A DNA stretch of 64,000 nt from Dendrophyllia cribrosa (GCA_024195265.1 JAJLRJ010000005.1:47610894-47674893); one strand, 5' to 3'; shown: positions 23,601 through 33,596, counted from the first letter of the stretch. Translations and numbers: made by a program. The notes: generated by a model not told the origin, from the sequence alone.

Positions 23601-23705
23601 ATAACCCTCGTTAACGAAAAAATTGAATTAGAAAAATACATTGCGATTATGACAAATAAACTACCTTCTTTTACTAAAAAATGGTCTAATTTTTTAAACA
23701 ATTAA
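20607..23705 (+). CDS. LINE ORF2, reverse transcriptase and C-terminal zinc knuckle
   Basis: A 1032-residue open frame. It starts with the end of the endonuclease domain (FSDHSAITLSM). The reverse transcriptase follows from about residue 250, with FKNNKTPGSDGFTIEFY, NWRPISLLNNDYKI, AVFLDFEKAFDSIEW (motif A), SRGVRQGCPLSGILF (motif B), ITQYADDTTVFV (catalytic YADD) and LGVYFSYD. A C-terminal CPYCHDIDQTPLHLFVECP cysteine-histidine motif is typical of L1/Tx1-type proteins. Length and order match full L1-like ORF2. All RT catalytic residues are present. Overlap with the preceding frame is 26 bases. Confidence 0.92.
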   Translation: MESEIQNAKIVPNIFSDHSAITLSMSLESNDTEHGPGFWKFNNSLLTDKCYTEMITKQIPEFTSKYCSLSDKGLFWEMIKMEIRASTIIFAKNKAKQKRNEEKDLLMRLNQLQEKIRSNFSEATKVEMDRVKKELAKIVSRKTRGTMTRSKAQWYEFGEKNNKYFYNLEKMNHKKKHITSLTKEDGNIVHEPKLILEEEERFFKEIYQAKNVCPESANFEHFFDGLNTLKQEEADTCEGLITLVECTNSLKQFKNNKTPGSDGFTIEFYRFFWNAIGQIMVDSFNYAFENGDMSISQKRGIISLIPKKNKDKKYLKNWRPISLLNNDYKIVTKALALRLEKVLPTIISSNQTGYVKGRYIGESIRIITDMMSFTKKKNIPGVAVFLDFEKAFDSIEWSYLQKCLEVFNFGPQLRQWITVLYNNILSCVLNNGFATKHFNLSRGVRQGCPLSGILFVIGVEILSNAIKRSREIEGIQIDPNNSIKITQYADDTTVFVKDIRSVHRLFDLLQQFENCSGLRINQSKSEILWLGSLRQRKDSILNLKLSDESVYALGVYFSYDEELATKKNFFEKLPKFKKILNIWSSRDISIYGRVNIVKTLAISKLTFICSVLDTPNGFTDEVNNIIFDYIWKYKNPKLKKTTIIKNKNEGGLNMLDFTLFDKALKIVWVKRLCANDKRPWKFIPLSLLSKVGGNLLFRCNYDIQYLPLNENLPKFYRDIISHWQKINSTNPKTKGDVLNQIIWNNQFIRVNKLSVFFPGWKRVDIESLSCLFDNKSNTLMPFKTFMQKYNVKSNFLQYYSLLSAIPQEWKTMLKQECLLPSTEYVPLAIEKLTCKTIYNTLLNHQQFPPPTAEKRLIESGFIFQERQKIYSLPFCVTNEVKLSVFQYKIVHNILYTNKILYKMKKKQQPDCPYCHDIDQTPLHLFVECPIAKSFWNKFTRWYNASCRGNIALEQNEIIYGVLKHTSSGLTLNHLIIIGKYFLYINAVQDDKRPRFTDFITLVNEKIELEKYIAIMTNKLPSFTKKWSNFLNN

Positions 23706-24159
23706 CTACTTGAAACTAGCTGTGTAAATACAAATATCATTACTATACATTTGTAAGTAACTTTATTAAATTTATCTATTTGTAATAAGTAATCGTATCC
23801 GTATAGTATCGCAGCAGTAGTATTGTTCTTAGTATCATAAGTATCGTTTCGTTAGTAAAATCGTATTGTAAGTAGTTTCGTATTTCTTTTAGTCGTTTCT
23901 AGTACCGTATTGTAAATAGTGTAAGTATCACTTTATAGGTAGTATAGTTTAAGTAGTGTGTTGTAGTTTGTTGTGTATTGTATTATATGTATTGTAAATA
24001 GTGTTTGTATTAATAGTGTAAGTATAAACAGTGTAATGTAATGCAATGTAAATGTAAATGTAAGTATAATATTAGTATTGTAAGTAGTGTAAGTGTTTTT
24101 GTAAGTAATATGGTTTTATTTAGTATTGTTTTATGTGCAAAAAAAGAAAAATCAATAAA

Positions 24160-24193
<34 letters not shown>

Positions 24194-24204
24194 AGTTATC
24201 TATG

Positions 24205-26169
24205 ATGACCTCCTGGTGTGGGCCAAAGATGAAGAGAGCCATGACAGAGCACTCAGAGATGTGCTTGAGAGAGCCAGAGAAAAGGGTGTCGAGCTGAAGA
24301 AACAGAAGTGCAGAATCAAGATTCCTGAAGTTGTATACATTGGTGACAAGATAAGCAAAGATGGAATCAAACCTGACAAATCAAAGATTGAAGCGATTCT
24401 CGACTTGCCGACCCCACAAAACAAAAAGGATGTGGAGCGCCTGCTAGGCATGGTAACATACCTAAGCAAGTTCATCCCAAACATGAGCACCTTGACCGAG
24501 CCGCTTAGAGCCTTACTCAAGCAAGAAGTACATTGGCACTGGGAGGAGCAGCAAGAAACTTCCCTCAATGCAATTAAGAAGGTCCTCACCTCACAACCAG
24601 TCCTGTGCTTCTATGATGTGAACAAGCCTGTAAAACTCTCAGTAGATGCATCACAATCAAGACTTGGAGCGGTATTACTCCTAGGAGATCAGCCTGTGGC
24701 ATATGCCTCCAAATCCCTACCTGACTGTCAGAAAGGCTATGCACAAATTGAAAAAGAAACACTGGCAATAGTATTTGGATGTGAGCATTTCAATCAGTAC
24801 CTGTATGGCAAAGAAATAGAAGTGGAGTCTGACCACAAACCATTAGAAGCGATCTTCAGCAAACCACTTGCCAAAGCACCACCAAGAATTCAACGCCTGC
24901 TGCTTCGACTACAGAACTACCACTTAAATGTGAAGTATGTCCCAGGAAAACTGATGTTCATCGCCGATGCACTATCCAGAGCCCACTTGGAGACTACCTC
25001 TACCTATCCAAATCAGGGGATACCTGATTCTGAAATTGAAATGCAAGTCCATCTCCTAGTAGCCAACTTGCCATTATCTGAGCCAAAGTTGAAAAAATTT
25101 CAAGAAGCAACAAAAGCAGACCCCTCTCTTCAGACAGTCGCACAGCTAACCAAACAAGGCTGGCCTGACTGCAAGAGTAAAGTGCCTGTTGACGCAAGAC
25201 CATACTGGACTTTCAAGGATGAAATCCATGAAGCTGATGAAATCCTCTTTATAGGTCACAAGTTGATTGTTCCAGCAAGACTAAGATCAGAGATGCTTGA
25301 AAGAATTCACGAAAGCCACCTTGGCATCGAGAAAAGCAAGTGAAGAGCCCGCGACATCCTGTTCTGGCCAAACATGAATGCGCAAATCACAGAGCTAATC
25401 TCATCTTGCGATTCCTGCCTCAAGCACAGAAGGAACAACACCAAAGAGCCCTTGATTCAGCATGAAGTACCAGACAGACCCTGGCAGAAGATTGCCTGTG
25501 ATTTATTTACCCTTGGAGGTAAAGACTATCTTCTGACTGTAGATTACTACTCAAAATGGGTAGAAATTGGCTTGTTACGAGACAGCACTGTGAGTTCAGA
25601 AGTCATCGTCCAACTGAAATCCATGTTCTCGCGCTACGGAATACCTGATGAGGTCATTTCGGACAATGGTCCTCAGTTTTCAAGCCAGAAATTCAAAAAA
25701 TTTACAGAATCGTAGGAGTTTAAGCACACAACCACAAGTCCAAAATGGACAAGTGGAAAGATCCATTGGAACAACAAAGGCTGCACTAAAGAAAGCTCAC
25801 AAAGATGGCACCGATCCTTACATTACCCTGCTGGAAATCAGGAACACGCCCATCAATGGACTGAACTACTCTCCAGCTCAAATTTTCCTCAACAGAAGGC
25901 TGAAAACCAAACTTCCTACTACCACTCAGCTGCTACGTGCCAGCCTTCCAACGGATGTCAAGCCCCAGCTCCTAGCCCAACAGAAAACCCAGAAATTTTA
26001 TTTTGATAGAGCAGCCAAGCCAATGCCTCCACTCAGAAAGGGAGACAGTGTCAGAATGAAAACACCAAATGGCTGGAAACCTGGTACAGTCACAAAACTT
26101 GCTAACACCCCCCATTCGATGATTGTGACCAGCAATGGAACCCCATACAGACGAATAGGAGAGATATAA
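24205..26169 (+). pseudogene. pol: Gypsy pol, C-terminal RT, RNase H and integrase
   Basis: Resumes after the LINE with DDLLVW, the RT catalytic aspartates, then the thumb region (YLSKFIPNMSTLTEPLRALL), RNase H (LSVDASQSRLGAVLL, KETLAIVFGCEHF, VESDHKPLEAI, NYHLNVKYVPGK), and a TGA at 25341-25343. The same frame continues into integrase: zinc-binding H-H upstream and CDSCLKHRRN, ACDLFTLGG with the first catalytic Asp, and VISDNGPQFSS with the second. A TAG at 25713-25715 and a frameshift soon after separate the NGQVERSI segment with the catalytic Glu, which lies in another frame ending at 26169. Clearly dead. Confidence 0.9.
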
Positions 26170-26496
26170 TAAAGACCCCTGAAGTCGCCAGAGACGTTAA
26201 CAAGTTCCCAGAAGTAGACAGAGATACTACCAAGACCCCGGAAGTACTCAGAACAAGATACGGACGAACTGTCAGAGCACCCAGACTTAACGACTTTGTA
26301 TGTTACTAGATATTAAGGCTGTTCATTGTCAGAATGTAGCTTGTTGCCAACTTAGAAAGAATCAAGTTTAGGACTCTGAACTATGAACTTGCATGAGTCT
26401 GGAACAATGAACTGTGGACAATGTTGATATTTGTTTTGCTGTTTAAACTTGCATGTATGTTTTGTGCTCCTCGCATCCTTTAGAGGGGAAAATTAA
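26170..26496. other. Gypsy 3' untranslated region
   Basis: Non-coding sequence from the end of integrase to the polypurine tract (about 26482) just before the right 52-bp repeat. Confidence 0.6.
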
Positions 26497-26548
26497 TGTC
26501 ATATGTTATGTCATACTAGTCACATGGTCTTCTTCAATAAACATGATA
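26497..26548 (+). repeat. Right 52-bp terminal direct repeat (LTR)
   Basis: Matches 15691-15742 with one substitution. It is directly followed by ATCTC, the target duplication, so it does not look truncated by a later event. Confidence 0.75.
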
Positions 26549-26553
26549 ATCTC

Positions 26554-27100
26554 CACCGGTATTTTTGCGTGTAATTTCAGTGAGTGTCCCAAGAAGTATA
26601 AGCCAGTTCAATACCGAGAATATGAATATCGTCTATTTGAGGCACTGTTTTGTTTAACATCTGTGATCAGAAACAGATTTCATTTGGTACTAATTCTCGT
26701 GAAAACTGAAAGTGAATTGCTGTTTTCTTAGTCATTTAGGATGGTCCGGTTATTTTAGGTGATTTCCCTGATTTTTCTGGGTTTGAAAAAATTGGGTCTC
26801 ACATCCAGGATCAACCACCATTTTTTTAACGTTTTTTTTTTAAGGGAAAACGAACAAAAAGCAGTTATCGTTGGTTTTATTTTCAGTTTATGGCTCTGTC
26901 AGTTTACATCTGTGATAAGAAGCTTTGAAACAAATGTGATGTCATCTTTGTGAAGAGCAAATCCACAGGCAACCCGAGCGTACACTGTAAGTTCATTGAT
27001 AATTATAAGTGTAAGTGGATATTTAACATTTAACATTTATAGTGCGCAGGTTTATACCTAAATGCTCACCTGCGCATAACAGTATATTATATGTTGTAGG
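26554..27100. other. Duplicated non-coding stretch
   Basis: 26558-26605 repeats the outer tip of the palindromic element at 14988-15597, and 26640-26830 resembles 14600-14800 (shared TTTTTCTGGGTTTGAA and neighbours). This suggests a local duplication or a second copy of a composite repeat. No gene. Confidence 0.45.
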
Positions 27101-27104
27101 TTGA

Positions 27105-28600
27105 AATTGAAGGGCCAAATGGAAAACTATGCTAAGTGGAAAATTCCAAAACAAGGGTCGGAGTCGAACCATTCCATGTCAAATTTTATGCCTTGTTTTG
27201 TTTTTCTCGCTCTGGTTTGCCTCATTTTAGGCATGTGAACTACAAGTTAACTGCAAGACATCGTTCAGAATATTTTTGTGCTAGTTTTTCCGTCGTTTTA
27301 GAGAAATAATGCATGGAAAAGGAAAACTAACTAAAATAAACCACCTGAAACAGCAGAGTTCTGGCCCTCTAGTGCTCTGACTGTACAATCCGACCGTAGT
27401 TCCTTCAAAAACTGCAGCTAGAAGTTTAACGACGCCATTGCAAAAAGCAGATTGGCCGTGAGAATATGCGACCGCAATACTCCTGACCCTCAACGACCTG
27501 AACGAACATAACGTTATTTAACGCGGGCGTATCGATGGCATTCGCCACTTGCAACAACATGGCTGAACAGCGAACAGCTCAGTGGTTGAGCGCTGGTTTA
27601 AGCCATGTTTAAGGCCCACTTGGCGATGGAAGGACATCATGAAGTCCGGAAATCCTTAAGTCTCTAGCACCTCTCAAAGAAACGAGTTGTGTTAAGCGCC
27701 ATTCAGCACTCGTGGTGAAAAATGGACGTTGGTGGACAAGTACGAGCCGGCGGGAAAGTCTTCAATCATTTCGGATCAAAAAGGGACAACATTGTGAGTT
27801 GTGGCCCATTTGCCATCCCGTGCCGTGGTCGAAATGCCCGATATCCGAAGTGCTTCCAGACTATATTTTGCTATAATTTTTGGAGCAGGAACTCCATTTC
27901 GGATTTGCCATAGAATTTCCCGACATGCTCTGCGACAGTGGCAGAGAGGCCCCTCTATGCGTGTTCGGGCACTTAAAATACAGCTTTGGGCAGCTCGAAG
28001 TGAGTCCTTGCAAGGCAAGCAAAGGCTATGAGCCGGCAGCGGAGAATCGGGAGCGCTTCCTAGGAGGTCCGCAAAGGAGATAGTGCGAAACTAAGTGGCT
28101 GACTATTGGTGATAAAATGAAGCGGTTTTGAGGGAACGAACTTCGGTTCGGATTGTTTTTTTTTCTTGAGCGGGATTTAGCGGCACAGACCGAAACTTGG
28201 CCATCTGAACTTGTGCTTTTTCCATGCTTTTCCAAACACTAACCCTAAGCCAAAACTTAACGTTAACCCTGACCGACTCGCGCATTTTTCAAGTGAAACG
28301 AACATTAAAAGCAGTGAAACCAACAACTTGAGCGTTTAAAAAGCAGTGAAAACAGTACTCCCAAGAGGAATCAAGTACACAAAGACAAAGTGCTGCAGTG
28401 TTCGAGTTTTATTAGCCGACAGCATTTTTGGACCGTTTTTTTTTTCTAGAAAAAGAAGCACAAAACCAGCGAAAAACACACAGCAATATTTACCACATGA
28501 AAACAAGTCTGTGTGACAAAAACAGCTAATTAGGAGCAAATTTTATTTTTTTTCCAATTTATCCCACTTAGCATAGTTTTCCAATTGCCCCTTCAATTGT
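27105..28600. mobile_element. TIR element A, TTGAAGGGGC family
   Basis: Inverted ends TTGAAGGGSCAAWTGGAAAACTATGCTAAGTGG at about 27105-27140 and 28565-28600. The body at 27600-28060 closely resembles 30550-30990 in the next element (shared GTCCGGAAATCCTTRAGTCTCTAGCAC, AAACGAGT, ATGCCCGATATCCGAAGTGCTT). Scattered open frames of 60-80 codons in this body occur on both strands and show no protein signature. The superfamily is not identified. Confidence 0.6.
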
Positions 28601-28745
28601 TTTAGGTTAAAATCATTTCAAACTAGGTTAATATTTATTTGCCTTTGTCTGAGATTACATTAATGAATCTGGGACAAAGGAAAATAAAAATTAACCTAGT
28701 TTGAAATGACTTTTAACCTAAAATAATTTTAACCTACAACATACA
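28601..28745. repeat. Palindromic MITE
   Basis: Inverted arms TTTTAGGTTAAAATCATTTCAAACTAGGTTAAT with complementary sequence ending near 28738, about 60 bp each, around a short loop (GTCTGAGATTACATTAATG). Confidence 0.7.
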
Positions 28746-28833
28746 TGTACATGTAAGTGAAAATGTTGTGGGGTGGAGTGGGGGAGAGTGCCACTGCAGA
28801 AGTGCAACATGCAGAACTTACATTATGGTTTAA

Positions 28834-29850
28834 CCCATTGACACCTGAACCGCCCGTACAAGACTCCACTGCTTTAAAAAATTGTAACTTTCTCAATTGT
28901 GCGAACATTGCCTTAACTAGCAGTTGTGAGCATTGACTAGAAAGTCTTTCAAATTGAGATACCCAATAAACACAAAAAAGTCAGCGATTTTTGCAGAATA
29001 ATTATCAGCGTTTGAATTTGGACAATAACAAAAATTACCGTTTTTAACGTCATAGAAAAACAACAAAAATCACGTTTTTGCCTTTAGTTTTTTTTATTCA
29101 AATCATCGTGGCAAACCCAAAAGTCAACATTTACAGCAAAATTCAGTCCTAGTCCTAGCTTAGCAGTTAATTTTTTGCTCTTATTTGTTGCTCGGGCCTA
29201 GCTACATCTTCTTATACTAGTGCATACTCACCTTGCCTCGATTTTCAACATCACCACCGCACTGCATGCTGGGAAATAAACATATTTTTTTGACAGCGCC
29301 CATTCCGTCCTCCACAATTTTCATATATATACTAAGTCCACAGCCACTCTGATCCACCGCGGAAATTTCGCGCTTGTTGTGTTCTCCTGTGGTCGCAACT
29401 TCCAAAATATGCCGCGGTAGGTCGAGAAATTCATCCAGAGTCGAGTCCCAAAGCTACTTCGTTTCCAGGCGGATTTTTTTCCAGTTCAACGAGCAACGAG
29501 CCAAATTCGTAAACGAAGTACAACACCTAACTCGCTTCATTGAGAAGTAGACTCTGAACTACCTCCAAGCTTAATAATGCTCACCAGGCAGCTACATGTA
29601 CTAAAGATGAAAAATGGCTGTGAACTTACCAAAAATTGTAGATAATTCATATTGGACCCTTTATTGCAAATCAACCAAGCAAAATGAGATCGTCACAATG
29701 ACGTTTCCAGTAAACTCGAGCCTTCAGTGTTTTAGAACAGCAGCACTTTCAATGGTAACTCCAAATATGAAGTCACGAAATCCTACATGTATGGGGCGTG
29801 TGTATGCAGAAAATCACTCAAAAACGTAAAAATCCTCAGGTGTGAATGGG
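28834..29850. mobile_element. TTAA-flanked piggyBac-like non-autonomous element
   Basis: TTAA lies on both sides (28830-28833 and 29851-29854). Inverted ends read CCCATTGACACCTGA and its near complement. CCC/GGG next to TTAA is typical of piggyBac. The interior has no transposase. The small frame at 29614-29829 is weak and not called. Confidence 0.7.
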
Positions 29851-29854
29851 TTAA

Positions 29855-30147
29855 ACAGATTTCAGGCTTCACTACCAATGGAGCTAACTAGTCAATGAAA
29901 CAAAAGTAGATTATTTTGAGTTATTCCAGTACATATTTACAAACCGATTAAAGAAAAAGACAGAGACAGACTGTTAACAAATAAAGGAAATAGCTGAGAG
30001 CAGACTGTTTTTCACATTTGTACAATTTATTAAGTAACGCTCCACATAAGAACTACAGTAAACTTCATTGTTCTGCGGCATTGGCTCTTTCTCACATAGA
30101 ATGTCTTTGATTTCAAGAACACGGGAGGAGCTTATGGTTTATAATTG
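29855..30147. other. Non-coding spacer
   Basis: Nothing recognised. Confidence 0.4.
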
Positions 30148-31104
30148 AAGGGCCGAGAGCATGTCCAGCCTATATGACTTTTTAGGCCTTTTTTTATTTT
30201 TTCTCGCTCAAAATAGCTCAAAATAGCCTCATTTTATCGTATAGCGAATAATATCACAAGCCCTTGTCGAATTTGCACTAACCCTAAGGAATTTGACCAA
30301 TTTCACCTGAAAAAAGCAGAGTTCTGGCCCTCCAGTGCTTTGATGGTACATTCAGAGCGCAATTTCGAAGCCATTTGAAAGCAGTTTGGCCGTGAGAATA
30401 CGCGACTGCAATACTTCTGACCAGTGCCAACAACTAAACGAAAATACCGTTATTTACGCACGCACGCCTGGCTCGCTTATCTATCGTGAGCTCACTACGG
30501 CAACACATCGCCTCTGTAGCGTGTGTGTAAGCCAACGTGTATGAGGCCCGTCCGGTGATTGAAAGACATCATTAAGTCCGGAAATCCTTGAGTCTCTAGC
30601 ACTTCTCAAAGAAACGAGTCGTGTTTCTTGTCCTTCCTTGTGTCTGAAGCGCCATTTAGCGCTCGAGGTGAAAAACGGACCTTGGTCGGGAAGACGAGCC
30701 GGCGGGAAAGTCTGGAATCACTTCGGATCAGAAAAGGGGCAGCGTTGAGAGTTGTGGGCCATTTCCCATCCCGTGCCGTGGTCGAAATGCCCGATATCCG
30801 AAGTGCTTTGAGACTTATAGTATTTTGCAATAACTTTCGGGCGGGAACTCCATTTCGGTTTTGTTGTAGGATTTCCCGACATGCTTTGCGACCGTGGTAG
30901 ATGGGTCCGCTGTGCGTGGTCGGGCACTTGAAATACAGCTTTGGGCAGCTCGAAGTGAGTTGTTGCTGGCCGGCGGGAAGACGTTTCGCATTTGGAGTCT
31001 TTAATGCAACATTAAATTCGATCTAAAAGGATTTTGAAATCGAGATACGCGTTTTGATGCGTATCAACCTTTTAATAATAAAACTTAGGCTGAAGTGAGC
31101 ATGT

Positions 31105-31177
31105 GTTCGTCTGTGGTCTAGTGGTTTGGTCGGGGATTTGCGCTCGGACGGCTCCGGGTTCGAATCACGCTCGGCCT

Positions 31178-31180
<3 letters not shown>
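31105..31180 (+). pseudogene. tRNA-like sequence, possible SINE head
   Basis: A box-like TGGTCTAGTGG (31113-31123) and B box GGTTCGAATCA about 34 bases later match pol III internal promoter spacing. T-arm and acceptor pairing are poor, so this is a tRNA-derived pseudogene or SINE head, not a working tRNA. It is followed at once by a long T run that would terminate pol III. Confidence 0.55.
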
Positions 31181-31211
<31 letters not shown>

Positions 31212-31231
31212 CTTTCTTTCTTTCTTTCTTC
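31180..31231. repeat. Poly-T and TTTC microsatellite
   Basis: About 32 T followed by four to five TTTC units. Confidence 0.95.
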
Positions 31232-31669
31232 GAACTGGACATTATGAAAGTGATTTACTTTTTTTGCGTTCGTCAAAATTTCTAACGTTTAATTTTACAA
31301 AAATATCGAACCGTGTCAGTGCGAAAACAGAAGCTTACCGCAATATTGCGTTACAATAGGAGCCTTTGATTGATTGATTTTTTTTTTTGAATACGGTATT
31401 TCTCGAAAACGACGGAAAAAACAACGGAAAAAAATTCGGAACAATGTTTTGCAACTAATTTCTAGTTCACATGCCAAAATTGGACAAATCTGAGCAAGAA
31501 AAAATAAAAAAGGCCTAAAAAGTCATATAGGCTGGACATGCTCTCGGCCCTTCAATTACCGCACGGCCAGCTTAAAGGGACACTGTCACGAGGGCGCATG
31601 CGCGAGTTTTTCGAATCGAAACTTGAAAAGTTCAGCAAGAATTTTTCAAGTTGAACCGTCAATTTCAAA

Positions 31670-31918
31670 ATGGCACCGACTAGTGGCGGCGGTGGAGGGA
31701 AAAGAACCAATTCGGAACGGAAGAGGAAGTTCGAAGATCAAGCAGAATATAAGATAGCATGGTCTAGAAACCACAAACGAATATATTTGGAAAATCGGAT
31801 ATTTAGGTCGTGGCTTCAGGCTAAATTCGATGCCGAGTATGAAGCTTCCAGTGACAGCGACTTCGTCGCCCATTTGTTGTCGTTGGAATATCGTCGAAGG
31901 TATGCTATGTTTTCATGA
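31670..31918 (+). CDS. Captured first exon or short gene in the TTAA element
   Basis: 82 codons from ATG, beginning MAPTSGGGGGKRTNSERKRK and continuing with WSRNHKRIYLENRIFRSW, then FVAHLLSLEYRRRY. The basic N-terminus followed by a helical HKRI...FRSW...LLSLE pattern looks like a genuine conserved domain seen in transposon-associated and DNA-binding proteins of animals (from memory of the pattern, family not named). A splice donor AAG|GTATGC lies inside at about 31899-31906, so this may be a first exon. It sits wholly within the mobile element. Confidence 0.5.
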   Translation: MAPTSGGGGGKRTNSERKRKFEDQAEYKIAWSRNHKRIYLENRIFRSWLQAKFDAEYEASSDSDFVAHLLSLEYRRRYAMFS

Positions 31919-32012
31919 CTTTGTTATCAGTTTGCCCTCCTCAGGACGAGTGGCTCCTTGACGGAACCAAAAAAATGAAAAATGAAAGGGAGTAAAGGAA
32001 AGAAAAATGATG

Positions 32013-32115
32013 AGCCTACGACACGAGGTATTCCCAGGCGGTCACCCATCTAAGTACTAACCTCGCTCGACAGGGCTTAACTTCGATGATCGGACGAGAA
32101 CCGGCGCATGTCAAC
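32013..32115 (-). pseudogene. 5S rRNA-derived fragment
   Basis: On the minus strand this matches about nucleotides 25-119 of eukaryotic 5S rRNA, including the hallmark segments CCGGTTCTCGTCCGATCA, GAAGTTAAGC, GGTTAGTACTTAGATGGGTG and CCGCCTGGGAATACC. It retains the internal control region (box A/C area), so it may still act as a pol III promoter. The 5' 25 nucleotides are missing. It lies in a TTAA-flanked element, so it was captured or derived from a 5S-type SINE. Confidence 0.85.
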
Positions 32116-32135
32116 CCGTGACAGTGTCCCTTTAA

Positions 32136-32696
32136 ATCGACAATAACTTTGCGCTCGGCCGAATCCCGTATGGACACGGTATATCAAAAGGTCTAATAAT
32201 GTCCAAACTAATAATAAACCGCAGCTGAATTGAGCCGCAGCTCAATCAATCAATGTTGAATTGCAGCTGAGTTGAGCCGGAAAGCTTCCAAGTTGAAAGC
32301 ACATTCTTCTAACACAGTTTCTGCACCATAGAAGTGTTCCATAAAAAATTATTCAAGTCTAATCGTAAACAGAAGTACAAATATAAAGCTTAAGTGGTAA
32401 AAAGAATGCATTTAAGTACTCACGTTCCGGCCTCACAACGTAAAAACCAGCGTTCTCACGTTTTCGATATCATCAGAACGTGGGCCACAATTGCAATGTC
32501 TTGAACACGAGGTAAATTTTGCTTCGGTTGACGTCGCGTTGTGAGATGGCAGTTAAAGTCGCTTAAGACAATGACGCTACCAAATGAAATCGCTCACCCT
32601 ACAGGTGACTTATTTTTTGTTACTGGTGGCCTGAGTGATTTGTGCTTAACACAGAGGAGTGTTGACACTTTTGATTACTTCCTCATTTTTTACACA
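32136..32696. other. Non-coding stretch, nothing recognised
   Basis: AT-rich sequence with a short duplicated motif (GCAGCTGAATTGAGCCG) near 32220-32280. Confidence 0.4.
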
Positions 32697-32698
32697 TA

Positions 32699-32860
32699 CA
32701 GTAGAACCTCGGATAACTCGAACACCCCTCTAACTCGAACACCGACACATTTCCGTTGGATTGCTTTCTCAGTCAATTACTATCAGATAACTCGAACCCC
32801 CGCTATCTCGAACAATTTATCGTTTCCCCTGGGAGTTCGAGTAAGCGGGGTTCTACAGTA
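32699..32860. mobile_element. pogo/Tc1-like MITE (CAGTAGAACC ends)
   Basis: Starts CAGTAGAACCTCGGATAACTC and ends with the complement GGGGTTCTAC, with TA on both sides. Internal ACTCGAAC repeats. TA duplications and CAGTRGAACC ends are typical of pogo/Tigger-type MITEs. Confidence 0.75.
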
Positions 32861-33596
32861 ATCATAATTAGTATGGGAAGTCTTCTAACGGTTAATCCAC
32901 TCTATTAAAGAATGGTTTTACTAATCAGGTCTAATCAGATTTCACGCCTCCGCCATGCGCTTTTTCTTACAATAATAATAATAACGATCTTACGGTATGC
33001 CCAAGCTTGGATATTTCGTCAACTGGAAAAGCAAAATAATTTTAGGAAGCGCTTGACATTTCTAAAGGAACATCGTATACTTACAAAAGGTTTGAAAGAG
33101 CCTTTCAGTGAAAATTTTGTGAAAATTTCTGACCGCCGGGCATTTAGTCTATTTGAGACCGTGCCCGGCTGCCGGGCATTTAGCCACAGCGAAAAAGGAA
33201 TGTTGCTAATTTCGTCACCAGTAATGCCTTTACAGGTACACAGAGCAATTATATTCAGCAAATCCATGCCATGTCATTTTAACATTTTATTTGTTAACCT
33301 AAATAGCAGGTATCAATAGTATTAAAAGAGTCTTATAAGCCTGCAACCAACTGTGGAGATTTCATCCTGGCTTCCTGAACGAATCTTCTTAAACGACGTT
33401 TGCGATTACATGAAGAAAGTTTTAGCCGGGGCCAAAATTAAGCCCGGTCTGATATTTAAGCTAACCGCGCTGGAATTTTCAACGGGCTGAACATCACAAC
33501 ACAAAAGCTAACCAACAATAGTTTCCACAACACCATGACATACCCAGAAAAGGTTTCCGGTGGGATTAAAACCGGGTTTAAATTCATTATGTATTA

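Larger units (their letters stand above)
18725..24190 (+). mobile_element. L1/Tx1-type LINE, full length
   Basis: Flanked by a 14-bp target duplication AGAAGTTATCTATG (18711-18724 and 24191-24204). It has a short 5' UTR, ORF1, a spacer, ORF2 with endonuclease and reverse transcriptase, a 3' UTR rich in GTAAGTAGT-type repeats (23750-24110), AATAAA and a poly-A tail of about 27 (24164-24190). It inserted into the Gypsy pol, so it is younger. Apart from a frame change within ORF2 it looks nearly intact. Confidence 0.93.
15691..26548 (+). mobile_element. Dead Ty3/Gypsy LTR retrotransposon with nested hAT and LINE
   Basis: A 52-bp sequence starting TGTCATATGTTATG is repeated at both ends (15691-15742 and 26497-26548, one difference), and ATCTC flanks both (15686-15690 and 26549-26553), a 5-bp target duplication. 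A purine-rich tract (AGAGGGGAAAA, about 26482-26492) precedes the right repeat. A TGGTGTCAGAAGTG primer-binding-like site lies near 16953. Internally it has gag, zinc knuckle, protease, RT, RNase H and integrase in the Gypsy order in one frame, broken by stops. Without its insertions it would be about 4.2 kb. RT and integrase resemble elements often annotated K02A2.6-like in animal genomes. Confidence 0.9.
30149..31556. mobile_element. TIR element B, related body with different arms
   Basis: Inverted ends TTGAAGGGCCGAGAGCATGTCCAGCCTATATGACTTTTTAGGCC at both sides, about 65 bp, with TA on each flank. The body at 30500-30990 matches element A, but the arms differ beyond the first ten bases. A tRNA-like sequence and a poly-T run sit near its right end. 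Confidence 0.65.
31576..32131. mobile_element. TTAA-flanked piggyBac-like element with captured exon and 5S rRNA piece
   Basis: TTAA at 31572-31575 and 32132-32135. Inverted ends AGGGACACTGTCACG are exact. The left half carries an open frame with a splice donor (31670-31908) and the right half an antisense 5S rRNA segment (32013-32115). Total 556 bp, with no transposase. Confidence 0.8.

Noticed and set aside
26558..26605. Possible exon after a TTTCAG acceptor
   Set aside because: The sequence is the outer tip of the palindromic element at 14988-15597 and begins with a stop in frame.
27560..28100. Overlapping 60-80 residue frames on both strands
   Set aside because: Same repeat body occurs at 30550-30990 and the frames are not conserved between the two copies.
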